Positions 46,040-54,969 of a stretch of DNA of 64,000 nucleotides are shown one piece after another (the first letter of the stretch is position 1; each line of letters opens with the position of its first letter). The translations under genes were made by a program, and so were the position numbers. A model generated the notes under the pieces. That model did no database searches. It was not told the origin of the DNA and saw only the letters and a list, made by a program, of their open reading frames with translations. The DNA comes from Atlantibacter sp. RC6 (lineage in GTDB: Bacteria; Pseudomonadota; Gammaproteobacteria; Enterobacterales; Enterobacteriaceae): assembly GCF_014193285.1 (NCBI RefSeq), contig NZ_JACHZE010000004.1, positions 1 to 64,000 of the forward strand. Reading direction: 5' to 3'.

Positions 46040-47128
46040 TTACGCTTGCTGACAATCCGCAATCGCGCTGAGCACCAGGTCGTGCGGCACGCCGCCGCGT
46101 ACCTCACTTTTACCTATTGCCAGCGGCAATACCAGACGCAACTCGCCGGCCAATACTTTTTTATCGCGCATCATGTGCGGTAAATAAGCGGCAGGCGACA
46201 TGCTCTGCGGGCCATTCACCGGCAAACCTGCTCGTTGCAGCAGCGTAATGATGCGTTGAATATCCTGTTCGCCAAACTGTCCTAACCGCTGGGCGGTACG
46301 TGCCGCCATCACCATACCGGCCGCGACGGCTTCGCCATGCAGCCAGTTACCGTAACCCATTTCCGCTTCGATGGCGTGGCCGAAGGTATGGCCCAGATTG
46401 AGTAAAGCACGTAAGCCGCTTTCACGCTCGTCTGCTGCCACAACTTCCGCTTTCAGCTCACAACAACGGCGAATACAGTACGCCATAGCCGTGGTGTCGA
46501 GCGCCATCACCGCATCCAGATTGGTTTCCAGCCAGTCAAAAAATTCCCCATCAAGAATGATGCCGTATTTGATGACTTCGGCCAGTCCGGAAGAGAGTTC
46601 GCGGGGCGGGAGGGTGTTTAAACAATCCAGATCGACGACCACCGACGCAGGCTGATAAAACGCGCCGATCATATTTTTGCCGAGCGGATGGTTAACGGCG
46701 GTTTTGCCGCCGACCGAGGAGTCGACTTGCGAAAGCAGCGTCGTCGGCACCTGGATAAAACGTACGCCGCGCTGATAACAGGCCGCAGCGAAACCGGTGA
46801 GATCGCCAATCACACCGCCGCCGAGCGCGACGAGCGTGGTATCCCGACCGTGGGGTTTCTCTAATAACGCACTGAAGACGGTTTCCAGCACGGCGAGGCT
46901 TTTATGCTGCTCGCCATCCGGAAGAATAACCTGATCGACTTTAACACCCGCCTGTTCGAGCACCTGACGGACTTTATCAAGGTACAGCGGGGCCAGCGTT
47001 TCGTTGGTGACCAACATCGTCTGGTCACCCGCTCGCAAAGGCCAAAAGGAAGCCGGCTCGTTGAATAAGCCGGCAGCGATGGTGATAGGGTAACTGCGTT
47101 CCCCGAGAGTGACTGTTAACTGCTCCAT
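46040..47128 (-). CDS. aroB: 3-dehydroquinate synthase
   Basis: Second step of the shikimate pathway, NAD+ and metal dependent. 362 residues, same as E. coli. [11 protein letters not shown] (NAD binding, about 104), [21 protein letters not shown], and the metal ligands in [35 protein letters not shown]. The start [15 protein letters not shown] at 47128 was preferred over an ATG four codons upstream by homology. Confidence 0.97.
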   Translation of the reverse strand: MEQLTVTLGERSYPITIAAGLFNEPASFWPLRAGDQTMLVTNETLAPLYLDKVRQVLEQAGVKVDQVILPDGEQHKSLAVLETVFSALLEKPHGRDTTLVALGGGVIGDLTGFAAACYQRGVRFIQVPTTLLSQVDSSVGGKTAVNHPLGKNMIGAFYQPASVVVDLDCLNTLPPRELSSGLAEVIKYGIILDGEFFDWLETNLDAVMALDTTAMAYCIRRCCELKAEVVAADERESGLRALLNLGHTFGHAIEAEMGYGNWLHGEAVAAGMVMAARTAQRLGQFGEQDIQRIITLLQRAGLPVNGPQSMSPAAYLPHMMRDKKVLAGELRLVLPLAIGKSEVRGGVPHDLVLSAIADCQQA

Positions 47129-47184
47129 GACGCTCAACACCTTCTGTTGCTTGTACCCGCGGGCGAGTGTTTATTTAGCCAGAA

Positions 47185-47706
47185 TCAGTTGTTTTCCAGC
47201 ATATGAATAATCTGGTTTGCCACCACTTTCGCGCTTTGATCGTCAGTGCGAATGGTTACGTCGGCAATCTCTTCATACAGCGGATTACGTTCACCGGCCA
47301 GCGCTTCCAGAACTTCGCGAGGCGGGGTTTCAACCTGCAACAAAGGACGCTTTTTATCGCGCTGGGTACGAGCCAGTTGTTTTTCGATGGTTGTCTCAAG
47401 GTAAACCACGACGCCGCGAGCGGAGAGACGGTTACGGGTTTCGCGAGATTTTACAGAGCCGCCGCCGGTTGCCAGAACAATGCCTTGCTTCTCGGTGAGT
47501 TCATTGATGACTTTTTCTTCTCTGTCACGGAAGCCTTCTTCGCCTTCAACGTCGAAGACCCAACCTACATCAGCGCCGGTTCGTTTCTCAATCTCTTGAT
47601 CAGAATCGTAAAATTCCATATTGAGCTGCTGAGCTAACTGACGCCCAATCGTGCTTTTGCCAGCACCCATCGGCCCAACCAGAAAGATATTGCGTTTCTC
47701 TGCCAT
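47185..47706 (-). CDS. aroK: shikimate kinase I
   Basis: Phosphorylates shikimate in aromatic amino acid synthesis. 173 residues. Walker [15 protein letters not shown] (about 11-24), shikimate-binding [18 protein letters not shown] and GGGSV, and the LID region around 115. First gene of the aroKB-damX-dam-rpe-gph-trpS operon, after a 299-bp leader region. Confidence 0.98.
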   Translation of the reverse strand: MAEKRNIFLVGPMGAGKSTIGRQLAQQLNMEFYDSDQEIEKRTGADVGWVFDVEGEEGFRDREEKVINELTEKQGIVLATGGGSVKSRETRNRLSARGVVVYLETTIEKQLARTQRDKKRPLLQVETPPREVLEALAGERNPLYEEIADVTIRTDDQSAKVVANQIIHMLENN

Positions 47707-48005
47707 TTTTTTGGTACTACTAAGACAATTCGTTGATGGTAAACCCGCCGCGCGACATGTTTGCGTTACGGATAATGAACTGAAACCTCTTTATGCGATA
47801 GTGCGAGAGTCAGACCAAAAATTATCTCAACACTCAAGGTGGTTTGGCAACCGATTAAATTACCGCGCCCGAAGAGCTGGAGGGAAAAACGCCATCGGGA
47901 GTACCGAAATGGACTGACACTCAAATCGGTACTCCTTGTATGCTAATTCGGGTCTGACGTCAAACGCCCGACCGAATAAAAACGTGAAATCGACAATAAA
48001 GGACG
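47707..48005 (-). promoter_or_regulatory. hofQ-aroK spacer with long inverted repeats
   Basis: 299 bp with no gene, the likely location of the aroK operon promoters. Two structures are visible. One is a 10-bp perfect inverted repeat GGAGTACCGA / TCGGTACTCC (47898-47907 with 47926-47935). The other is TCGGG...CCCGA (47949-47972) enclosing TGACGTCA. The first may terminate hofQ or start the aroK leader structure. Promoter hexamers could not be chosen with confidence. Confidence 0.5.
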
Positions 48006-49265
48006 CTATGCCTTCGGTGCGATCAGCCGTGGCGTGATAAAGACCACCAGCTCCCGCCGTTCATCATCCTTCCCGTCATAGCTAAACAGGCCGCCTATCA
48101 GCGGGATATCGCCTAAAAACGGCACTGTATCCTTCCCGCCTTTACGCTTGCGCTGGAAGATGCCGCCGAGCGCGATGGTCTCGCCGTCTTTTATTTCTAC
48201 CTGGGTTTCGATTTCCTGCTTATCGATGGCCATGACTTCGCCATCCGACTGCTTCAATACCTGCCCCGGCATATTCTGGCTGATGCGCAGTTTCATTTTG
48301 ATCCTGCCGAAGGGTTGAATCGTCGGCGTCACCTCCATCCCTAATACCGCTTCTTTAAACTCGATCGAGGTGGCCCCGCTTTCGCCGCTGGAAACCTGAT
48401 AGGGAATTTCGCTGCCCTGTTTGATGCTTGCAGGCTGCTGATGGGAAGCCAGCAGGCGCGGGCTGGCGATAATCTCCAGCTTATGTTTCTGCTCCAGCGC
48501 GGAAAGTTCAAGATCCAGCATGTTGCCGTTGATCCTCCCGACGTTAAAACCTATGCGCGTTGAAGCGTTCGGCACTGACAGATCCGCTGTTACGGCGCTG
48601 GGGCGATAAAGCCGCTCTTTGCCCTCGCCTTCCGCCGTACTCCATTTAACTCCAAGCTCGCGCAGGCTGGTTTGGTTGATCGTAACAATGTGCGCCGATA
48701 GCTCCACCTGGCCCACCGGGATATCCATGCTGGCAATCCAGCTTTCTATCTTTTTCAGCGCCGCGCTGTTGTCGTTAATCAGCAGTCGGTTAGTGCGCTT
48801 ATCCGCCATCACACTGCCTTTGGGCCCCAGTAATTTGTCGCCCTGCGCCGTTATCGCCGCAGCCAGCTCCGCCGCATCGGCATAGCGCAGAGGCATCATG
48901 CGGGTGCTCAGCGGTTGGTTATTGAGCCGCTGCAAGCGGGCTTGTTCCTGCTCCTGCTGCTGACGTTGTTGCCACTCTGCCGGATAAACCCGCAGGATAG
49001 TGCCTTCTTTATGCCAGTGCAGTTGGCTGGTCTCTACCACGGTCTGAAAGGCCACCTGCCAGGGGACGTTCACCAGATGCAGCGTCACGTCACCCGAGAC
49101 TTCAGGCGCAATAATCACGTTTTGCTTTTCTGTTTCCGCCAGCGCCTGCAAAACCTGGCGGACGGGCACGTCATCCACCACCAGAGAGATATTACTTGCT
49201 GGCGTTGCGGCCAGCGCGCTTAGCGGGAGCAACAGCAGTCCGGCTAATCTGTACATCCTTGTCAT
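48006..49265 (-). CDS. hofQ: secretin-like DNA uptake protein HofQ
   Basis: Outer membrane secretin related to ComE/PilQ; in E. coli needed to use DNA as a nutrient. 419 residues. Signal peptide MTRMYRLAGLLLLPLSALAA, then an STN/N0-like domain (LVVDDVPVRQVLQALAE), an N1-type region, and the C-terminal secretin domain with EIPYQVSSGESGATSIEFKEA and FLGDIPLIGGLF. The start at 49265 has AAGGAGAAATTCA upstream; the start region overlaps hofP by 74 bp. Last gene of hofMNOPQ. Confidence 0.93.
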   Translation of the reverse strand: MTRMYRLAGLLLLPLSALAATPASNISLVVDDVPVRQVLQALAETEKQNVIIAPEVSGDVTLHLVNVPWQVAFQTVVETSQLHWHKEGTILRVYPAEWQQRQQQEQEQARLQRLNNQPLSTRMMPLRYADAAELAAAITAQGDKLLGPKGSVMADKRTNRLLINDNSAALKKIESWIASMDIPVGQVELSAHIVTINQTSLRELGVKWSTAEGEGKERLYRPSAVTADLSVPNASTRIGFNVGRINGNMLDLELSALEQKHKLEIIASPRLLASHQQPASIKQGSEIPYQVSSGESGATSIEFKEAVLGMEVTPTIQPFGRIKMKLRISQNMPGQVLKQSDGEVMAIDKQEIETQVEIKDGETIALGGIFQRKRKGGKDTVPFLGDIPLIGGLFSYDGKDDERRELVVFITPRLIAPKA

Positions 49266-49584
49266 TGAATTTCTCCTTGCGTTGCCAGCGAGTCTCGCCG
49301 TTATCACACCCGGCAGGGATGGCGAGCACCACCGCGTCCACGGTGATCTCCTTAACCTGTAGCTCTGCCGATAAATTCTGCTCCGGGCTCACCCGCAGCC
49401 ATTTACCTTGCGGGTCCTCAATTAACGCTTTGATTGCCGGGGCGTTGCCCACCGCGCCGTGAAAACGCCAGGCTTCCCACTGCGCGTATGGGCAGTGATT
49501 GACGGGCGGCTGAAAAGGATCGCGCGGCGCGGCATCCGCCGCCATGCAGAACAATAGCGAAAGCGTCGCGATGCTATTTCTCAT
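49192..49584 (-). CDS. hofP: PilP-like DNA uptake protein HofP
   Basis: 130 residues; hydrophobic N-terminal signal (MRNSIATLSLLFCMAADA), then a short soluble domain beginning RDPFQPP, a PilP-type start, and NHCPYAQWEAWRF. Predicted periplasmic link between the inner membrane HofN/O and the HofQ secretin. Its end overlaps hofQ by 74 bp and its start overlaps hofO by 11 bp. Confidence 0.88.
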   Translation of the reverse strand: MRNSIATLSLLFCMAADAAPRDPFQPPVNHCPYAQWEAWRFHGAVGNAPAIKALIEDPQGKWLRVSPEQNLSAELQVKEITVDAVVLAIPAGCDNGETRWQRKEKFNDKDVQISRTAVAPAKRAGRNASK

Positions 49585-50050
49585 GCGCCACCTCCAGCCA
49601 CAGGGTCACGGTTAGCGCCCCTTCCCCTGCCGCCACGGAGAAACGTTTTAAACGCGCGTCGGTACGGGATAGCGCGTTAAACAGCTCCGGGACGGGTAGC
49701 CATTGGCTGCGTAACTCCAGCTCGGCAACTTCACCCTCCGGCTGCCATTTCATCAGCGTCACGCCGGGGAGTTTACCCATCGCCATGGCGGAGAAGCGCT
49801 CCGACGCCAGAGCCGGTAAATTGCGTTGCGCCGCATGAAGCTGCGTACCAAGCGCGCGCTTTTGTTGCTGTTGCGCTTTTATTGCCTGAAGACTGGCGGC
49901 CAGGCTGACGCGCTGCTGCTCCAGCGCCTGATAACCAGGTTGAATCACCCACAATCCGCCCAGCAAAATCAACAGCAGCATTGCCGCCGACCACGAGGCG
50001 ACACGCAGCCTGGCATCCGCCGTAAGCCATTGCTCAAGGGATCGGCGCAT
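49574..50050 (-). CDS. hofO: PilO-like DNA uptake protein HofO
   Basis: 158 residues. Single N-terminal transmembrane helix (about 19-37, SWSAAMLLLILLGGLWVIQ), a coiled-coil region (EQQRVSLAASLQAIKAQQQQ) and a small ferredoxin-like C-terminal domain: the PilO plan. Overlaps hofN by 17 bp and hofP by 11 bp. Weak sequence conservation is normal for this family. Confidence 0.88.
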   Translation of the reverse strand: MRRSLEQWLTADARLRVASWSAAMLLLILLGGLWVIQPGYQALEQQRVSLAASLQAIKAQQQQKRALGTQLHAAQRNLPALASERFSAMAMGKLPGVTLMKWQPEGEVAELELRSQWLPVPELFNALSRTDARLKRFSVAAGEGALTVTLWLEVAHEK

Positions 50051-50582
50051 CGTCAGGCTCCAGCGTTAATGACCAGTGAAAGCGCCAGTTGGCATCGCTA
50101 TCGCGCGTGGTCGCCCCCTGATGAAGCACGCCCGCGCCTGGCAACATTTTTAGCGTCTCCGCCCACTGGCTTAACGCCTCTGTGGTTAAAGACTTGCCGG
50201 TGATGTCCAGCCGTCCGGCGTCAAAACCCAGCGTGGTAAACCAGACCGCATCCGGCAACTGCGCGGTGAGCTGTTCTAACCGCCGTGCCCAGCGCTGAAA
50301 AACGGCCTGATTGCCAAGCGTCGCCAGCCGCTGTTGATGAACCCCCGCCAGCTCGTCCAGCTGTTGGCGTTGCCGGGCATTGTCGCCGCGTAGCGCTTCC
50401 AGTTGTTGGGGCGACGGCTGTGCTAACCGCGCCTGCTCGATGTGATATTCGATATATCCACGCCACGCGCCACACAGCGCTGTAATTGTGATAATGCCCG
50501 CCAGAAACAGGCTGGCCCAAAATATCGCCCGCTGTTTCAACCGCTGGGCGCGCCAGGGCAGAAGATTGATTAGCCTGCTCAT
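50034..50582 (-). CDS. hofN: PilN-like DNA uptake protein HofN
   Basis: 182 residues. Conserved N-terminal INLLPWR motif (MSRLINLLPWRAQRLKQRAI), which in PilN binds PilM, followed by a transmembrane helix and a periplasmic coiled coil. The start at 50582 overlaps the hofM stop by 4 bp, supporting coupled translation. Confidence 0.9.
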   Translation of the reverse strand: MSRLINLLPWRAQRLKQRAIFWASLFLAGIITITALCGAWRGYIEYHIEQARLAQPSPQQLEALRGDNARQRQQLDELAGVHQQRLATLGNQAVFQRWARRLEQLTAQLPDAVWFTTLGFDAGRLDITGKSLTTEALSQWAETLKMLPGAGVLHQGATTRDSDANWRFHWSLTLEPDDAPIP

Positions 50583-51367
50583 ACCGGGTAACTCCCCATC
50601 GCCAGGCCGAGCGCTACGGCAAAGCGCCACTCGGCAGGCGCTTTTGGCGGATGCGCACGGGTCAGCCAGCGCCAGGGATCGCAAACGGCTACGCCGTCCT
50701 GCGGAACCTCGCTACAGCAAAGCCATTGCGAGAGAGGAAGAGTGAGCATCTGGGACAGGCTGCCAATGCCGCCTTCAGGCTGGCATCCCCAACGTTCCCG
50801 CGTCGCCCAGAGCCACTGTTCGCCATCCCAGGCAGCAATTCCCTGGATCTGCGGCGCGGCATAAGGGAAAAAGCTGCTCAACGCGCAGGCATCGGGCGTC
50901 AGCGCATAATCAGAAAACCCGGCACGCTCAACCAACGTCATCACCTCTCCCACTTCCTGACGGTGTGCGGCCGTTACGGAAAGCGTCTGGTGCGCCGGGT
51001 CGACATGGTAATCAGAAAACAGACTGTCCGGCGTCATCTGTAGCGCTTTGGCGGTCGCCGCCGTGGCATAGGTCTGGCATTCCGACTCGCAGAGTTGGCG
51101 AGGCAACGGCATGGTACGTTGCAACGTGCGTCTCGCCGGAAACGCGACGCGCAGATGATGCTGCGTCGGAAGCTCGGCGCGGAGTTTTTGCAGCGCCTCA
51201 ATGAGTGGTGCGCTGCTGATCGTGACACCGTGGTTATCGGTGGCGGCGGCAAGGGAAAAATACCACCACTTTCTGAGCTGCCAGCCCTCCCGGCGGCGCT
51301 GCACCGCAACGGCCCTTACGCCATCGTCTTGAATATGAACGCCAATTTTCCAGATTCGACTCACCAT
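50579..51367 (-). CDS. hofM: PilM-like DNA uptake protein HofM
   Basis: 262 residues. An actin/FtsA-fold PilM-like cytoplasmic protein, starting MVSRIWKIGVHIQDDGVRAV. First gene of hofMNOPQ, divergent from mrcA. In competent relatives this operon belongs to the Sxy/CRP-S regulon; I could not point to a clear CRP-S site in the 118-bp divergent region. Confidence 0.9.
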   Translation of the reverse strand: MVSRIWKIGVHIQDDGVRAVAVQRRREGWQLRKWWYFSLAAATDNHGVTISSAPLIEALQKLRAELPTQHHLRVAFPARRTLQRTMPLPRQLCESECQTYATAATAKALQMTPDSLFSDYHVDPAHQTLSVTAAHRQEVGEVMTLVERAGFSDYALTPDACALSSFFPYAAPQIQGIAAWDGEQWLWATRERWGCQPEGGIGSLSQMLTLPLSQWLCCSEVPQDGVAVCDPWRWLTRAHPPKAPAEWRFAVALGLAMGSYPV

Positions 51368-51485
51368 CCTGCACTCCTTGCTGGCCCTGTTAATGAAAAG
51401 GACATATCAATGCTTCTGGCTTGCCTTTATACTACCGAGCTGTTGTTTATAAACTGCCCAATTGAAATCTGGTGAGAAATCCTCG

Positions 51486-54038
51486 GTGAAGTTCGTAAAG
51501 TATTTATTCATCCTTGCAGTGTGTTGCATCCTGCTGGGAGCAGGCTCGATTTATGGTTTGTACAAATATGTCGAGCCGCAACTACCTGACGTCGCGACGC
51601 TGAAAGACGTGCGTTTGCAAATACCTATGCAGGTTTACAGCGCGGATAATGAACTTATTGCGCAGTTTGGCGAGAAGCGCCGGATCCCGTTAACGCTTAA
51701 TCAAATCCCACCGGAGCTGGTCAAAGCGATTATCGCCACGGAAGACAGCCGCTTTTATGAGCATCATGGTGTTGACCCGGTGGGGATTTTCCGCGCAGCC
51801 AGCGTGGCGGTGTTTTCAGGGCATGCCTCCCAGGGGGCCAGTACCATTACCCAGCAGCTGGCGCGTAACTTCTTCCTGAGCCCCGAGCGCAAATTGCTGC
51901 GTAAAATCAAAGAAGTGTTCCTCGCCATCCGCATTGAGCAGTTGCTTAACAAAGACGAAATTCTCGAGCTGTACCTCAACAAGATCTATCTCGGCTACCG
52001 CGCCTATGGCGTCGGCGCTGCGGCGCAGGTCTATTTTGGTAAAACCGTCGATCAGCTGACGCTCAGCGAAATCGCGGTGATCGCCGGTCTGCCGAAAGCG
52101 CCGTCGACCTATAACCCACTGTATTCACTGGATCGCGCGACTGCCCGTCGTAACGTGGTGCTGGCGCGCATGCTGAACGAAGGCTACATCACGCAGCAGC
52201 AGTACGACACGGCGCGTAGTGAAGCTATCGACGCCAACTATCACGCGCCGGAAATCGCCTTCTCTTCGCCTTATCTTGCGGAACTGGTGCGCCAGGAGAT
52301 GGTGAGCCGCTACGGCGAAAAAGCCTACGAAGATGGCTACAAGGTTTACACCACCGTTAAACGCAAAGATCAGCAGGCGGCGCAGCAGGCGGTACGCGAT
52401 AACGTTCTTGCCTATGATATGCGTCACGGCTACCGCGGCCCGGCTAACGTGCTGTGGAAAGTCGGCGAAGCTGCGTGGGATCAAAAGAAAATTATCGACT
52501 CACTGAAAGGCCTGCCGGGCTATGGCCCGCTGCGCGCCGCCGTGGTGACCCAGGCCAGCGCCGATGAAGCCACCGCGCTGATGGCCGACGGCTCCAGCGT
52601 GTCGCTGAAAATGGCGGGGGTACGCTGGGCGCGTCCGTACCGTTCCGATACCGCCCAGGGCCCAACGCCGCGCCGGGTCAGCGATGTGCTGCAGGCGGGC
52701 CAGCAAATCTGGGTTCGCCAGGTGGATGAAGAGTGGTGGCTGGCGCAGGTGCCGGACGTCAACTCCGCGCTGGTATCGCTCAACCCGCGCGACGGCGCGG
52801 TGCTGGCGCTGGTGGGCGGCTTCGACTTTAACCAGAGCAAGTTCAACCGCGCGACCCAGGCGCTGCGTCAGGTCGGCTCGAATATCAAACCTTTCCTCTA
52901 CACTGCGGCGATGGATAAAGGCCTGACGCTGGCCAGCATCCTCAACGACGTGCCGATTTCACGCTGGGATGCGGGCGCTGGCTCTGACTGGCGTCCGAAA
53001 AACTCCCCGGCGGAATATGCCGGCCCGATTCGTTTGCGTCAGGGCTTAGGCCAGTCGAAAAACGTAGTGATGGTACGCGCCATGCGCGCCATGGGCGTGG
53101 ACTACGCCGCAGAATACCTGCAACGCTTCGGTTTCCCGGCGCAGAATATTGTGCATACCGAATCGCTGGCGCTGGGTTCCGCTTCCTTTACGCCGATGCA
53201 GGTCGCGCGCGGCTATGCGGTAATGGCCAACGGCGGTTTCCTGGTGGACCCGTATTTCATTACCAAAATCGTCAATGAGCAGGGCGACAACATTTTTGAA
53301 GCCAAACCGAAAATCGCCTGCCCGGAGTGCGATCTGCCGGTAATTTATGGCGAAACACCGAAATCCAACGTGCTGGATAACAACAACGTGGAAGATGTCG
53401 CGGTGTCTCAGGAGCAGCAAAACGCCGCCGTGCCGATGCCGCAACTGGAGCAGGTCAACCGCGCGCTGGTGGCGCAAAGCCAGCCTCAGGAATATGCCCC
53501 ACACGTGATTAATACCCCGCTGGCATTCCTGATGAAAAGCGCGCTGAACACCAACATCTTTGGCGAACCCGGCTGGCAAGGCACCGGCTGGCGTGCGGGC
53601 CGCGATCTCCAGCGTAAGGATATCGGCGGTAAAACTGGTACCACCAACAGTTCGAAGGATGCCTGGTTCTCCGGTTACGGTCCGGGCGTGGTGACCACAG
53701 TATGGATTGGTTTTGACGATCACCGCCGCGATTTAGGCCGTACCACCGCGTCCGGCGCGATCAAAGATCAGATCTCCGGTTATGAAGGCGGTGCGAAAAG
53801 CGCGCAGCCTGCCTGGGATGCCTTTATGAAATCCATTCTGGAAGGCGTGCCGGAAGAGCCGCTGACGCCGCCGCCGGGCATTATCAGCGTCAATATCGAT
53901 CGTAGCACCGGTCAGTTGGCGAACGGCGGAAACAGTCGCGAAGAGTATTTCATTGAAGGGACGCAGCCGACACAGCATGCGGTTCATGAAGTGGGCACCA
54001 CCCTTATCGACAACGGTGAAACCCACGAGCTGTTTTAA
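51486..54038 (+). CDS. mrcA: penicillin-binding protein 1A
   Basis: Bifunctional peptidoglycan synthase. 850 residues from a GTG start, matching E. coli. N-terminal transmembrane anchor (KFVKYLFILAVCCILLGAG). Glycosyltransferase GT51 domain with EDSRFYEHHGVDPVG and GASTITQQLARN. Transpeptidase domain with SxxK in GSNIKPFLYTAA, SxN in GQSKNVVMV, and KTG in GGKTGTTNSS. The longer reading from an ATG at 51462 adds eight residues not found in the family. Divergent from hofM. Confidence 0.96.
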   Translation: MKFVKYLFILAVCCILLGAGSIYGLYKYVEPQLPDVATLKDVRLQIPMQVYSADNELIAQFGEKRRIPLTLNQIPPELVKAIIATEDSRFYEHHGVDPVGIFRAASVAVFSGHASQGASTITQQLARNFFLSPERKLLRKIKEVFLAIRIEQLLNKDEILELYLNKIYLGYRAYGVGAAAQVYFGKTVDQLTLSEIAVIAGLPKAPSTYNPLYSLDRATARRNVVLARMLNEGYITQQQYDTARSEAIDANYHAPEIAFSSPYLAELVRQEMVSRYGEKAYEDGYKVYTTVKRKDQQAAQQAVRDNVLAYDMRHGYRGPANVLWKVGEAAWDQKKIIDSLKGLPGYGPLRAAVVTQASADEATALMADGSSVSLKMAGVRWARPYRSDTAQGPTPRRVSDVLQAGQQIWVRQVDEEWWLAQVPDVNSALVSLNPRDGAVLALVGGFDFNQSKFNRATQALRQVGSNIKPFLYTAAMDKGLTLASILNDVPISRWDAGAGSDWRPKNSPAEYAGPIRLRQGLGQSKNVVMVRAMRAMGVDYAAEYLQRFGFPAQNIVHTESLALGSASFTPMQVARGYAVMANGGFLVDPYFITKIVNEQGDNIFEAKPKIACPECDLPVIYGETPKSNVLDNNNVEDVAVSQEQQNAAVPMPQLEQVNRALVAQSQPQEYAPHVINTPLAFLMKSALNTNIFGEPGWQGTGWRAGRDLQRKDIGGKTGTTNSSKDAWFSGYGPGVVTTVWIGFDDHRRDLGRTTASGAIKDQISGYEGGAKSAQPAWDAFMKSILEGVPEEPLTPPPGIISVNIDRSTGQLANGGNSREEYFIEGTQPTQHAVHEVGTTLIDNGETHELF

Positions 54039-54052
54039 ACGGTCGCGCTAAA

Positions 54053-54080
54053 AATTAAGGCCCTTTTCAGGGCCTTAATT
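54053..54080. terminator. bidirectional terminator between mrcA and nudE
   Basis: An 11-bp perfect stem AATTAAGGCCC / GGGCCTTAATT with a six-base loop. The minus-strand exit reads AATTTTTAG (strong, for nudE) and the plus-strand exit AATTATTTG. Confidence 0.9.
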
Positions 54081-54089
54081 ATTTGTCGT

Positions 54090-54650
54090 TCAGAGCCGGC
54101 CCTGCGCCCGTAGCCACTCACGCACCAGGAACAGCGCGCTGACGTTACGCGCCTCGTTGAAATCCGGATCGTCCAGCAGCGCCATCATATCCTTGAGCGG
54201 CCAGTGCACTTTTGGCAGCGGCTCCGGCTCGTCACCCTCCAGGGATTCCGGATACAGATTTTCCGCCACGACGATATTCATTTTGCTGGAAAAGTAGGAC
54301 GGCGCCATGGTCAGCTTTTTGAGGAACGTCATCTGGTGCGCACCAAAGCCCACCTCTTCTTTCAGTTCGCGGTTCGCGGCTTCAAACACCGTTTCACCCG
54401 GGTCGATCAGCCCTTTCGAAAAGCCCAGTTCGTAGGATTCCGTACCCACCGCGTATTCCCGGATCAGCACCAGACTGTCGTCAATAATCGGCACGATCAT
54501 CACCGCCTCGCGTGTCGAGGGGCGCATCCGCTCGTAAACCCGGCGCACGCCGTTGCTGAACTCCAGATCTACCGTTTCAACGTTAAAGAGGCGCGAACGG
54601 GCGACGGTTTCAACACGCAAAATAGTAGGCTTTTGTAATGGTTTACTCAT
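54090..54650 (-). CDS. nudE: ADP compounds hydrolase NudE
   Basis: Nudix hydrolase active on ADP-ribose, Ap3A and NADH in E. coli. 186 residues. Complete Nudix box GLIDPGETVFEAANRELKEE plus VGF (about 95-117). The start MSKPLQKPTILRVET at 54650 is the family start. It lacks a good upstream Shine-Dalgarno: the preceding minus-strand bases are pyrimidine-rich (CATTCTCCTTACG). Confidence 0.95.
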   Translation of the reverse strand: MSKPLQKPTILRVETVARSRLFNVETVDLEFSNGVRRVYERMRPSTREAVMIVPIIDDSLVLIREYAVGTESYELGFSKGLIDPGETVFEAANRELKEEVGFGAHQMTFLKKLTMAPSYFSSKMNIVVAENLYPESLEGDEPEPLPKVHWPLKDMMALLDDPDFNEARNVSALFLVREWLRAQGRL

Positions 54651-54969
54651 CGTAAGGAGAATGAAATAAGGAGAATGACAATATTGTGCGATATCCCACA
54701 CAGTTTGACCAATGTTAATTGTTTGTTATTTGCACTTTTGGCATTTTCCTGGGGGCTCAGCCAGATGAGCGATGTCGCCAGGTTTGAAATCCTGCTAAGA
54801 ATTTGCTGATAATTCAGCGGCTCTATTGCTGCTATTCTGAATCGTCACGGTGAGCCCGGCAAAATTAGCCGTTTGCGCTACAGTCGTCGATAAATACTCA
54901 CTGGCAACAATTTTTGTTACAGTTCACCTTCACGCGTGGAAGAGAAGAATTTTTGGTTATGGGGAACGC
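54651..54969. promoter_or_regulatory. nudE-igaA divergent region
   Basis: 319 bp without a convincing gene. Contains a direct repeat of TAAGGAGAATGA on the plus strand (two copies 13 bp apart at 54655-54679) and an open frame of 44 codons at 54675-54809 that I do not accept as a gene. Promoters for nudE and igaA must lie here; none is unambiguous. Confidence 0.4.

Noticed and set aside
54675-54809. 44-codon frame with a hydrophobic stretch upstream of igaA
   Set aside because: The AAGGAG lies one base from the ATG, too close for initiation, and the same TAAGGAGAATGA is simply repeated 13 bp earlier; no homologue recognised.
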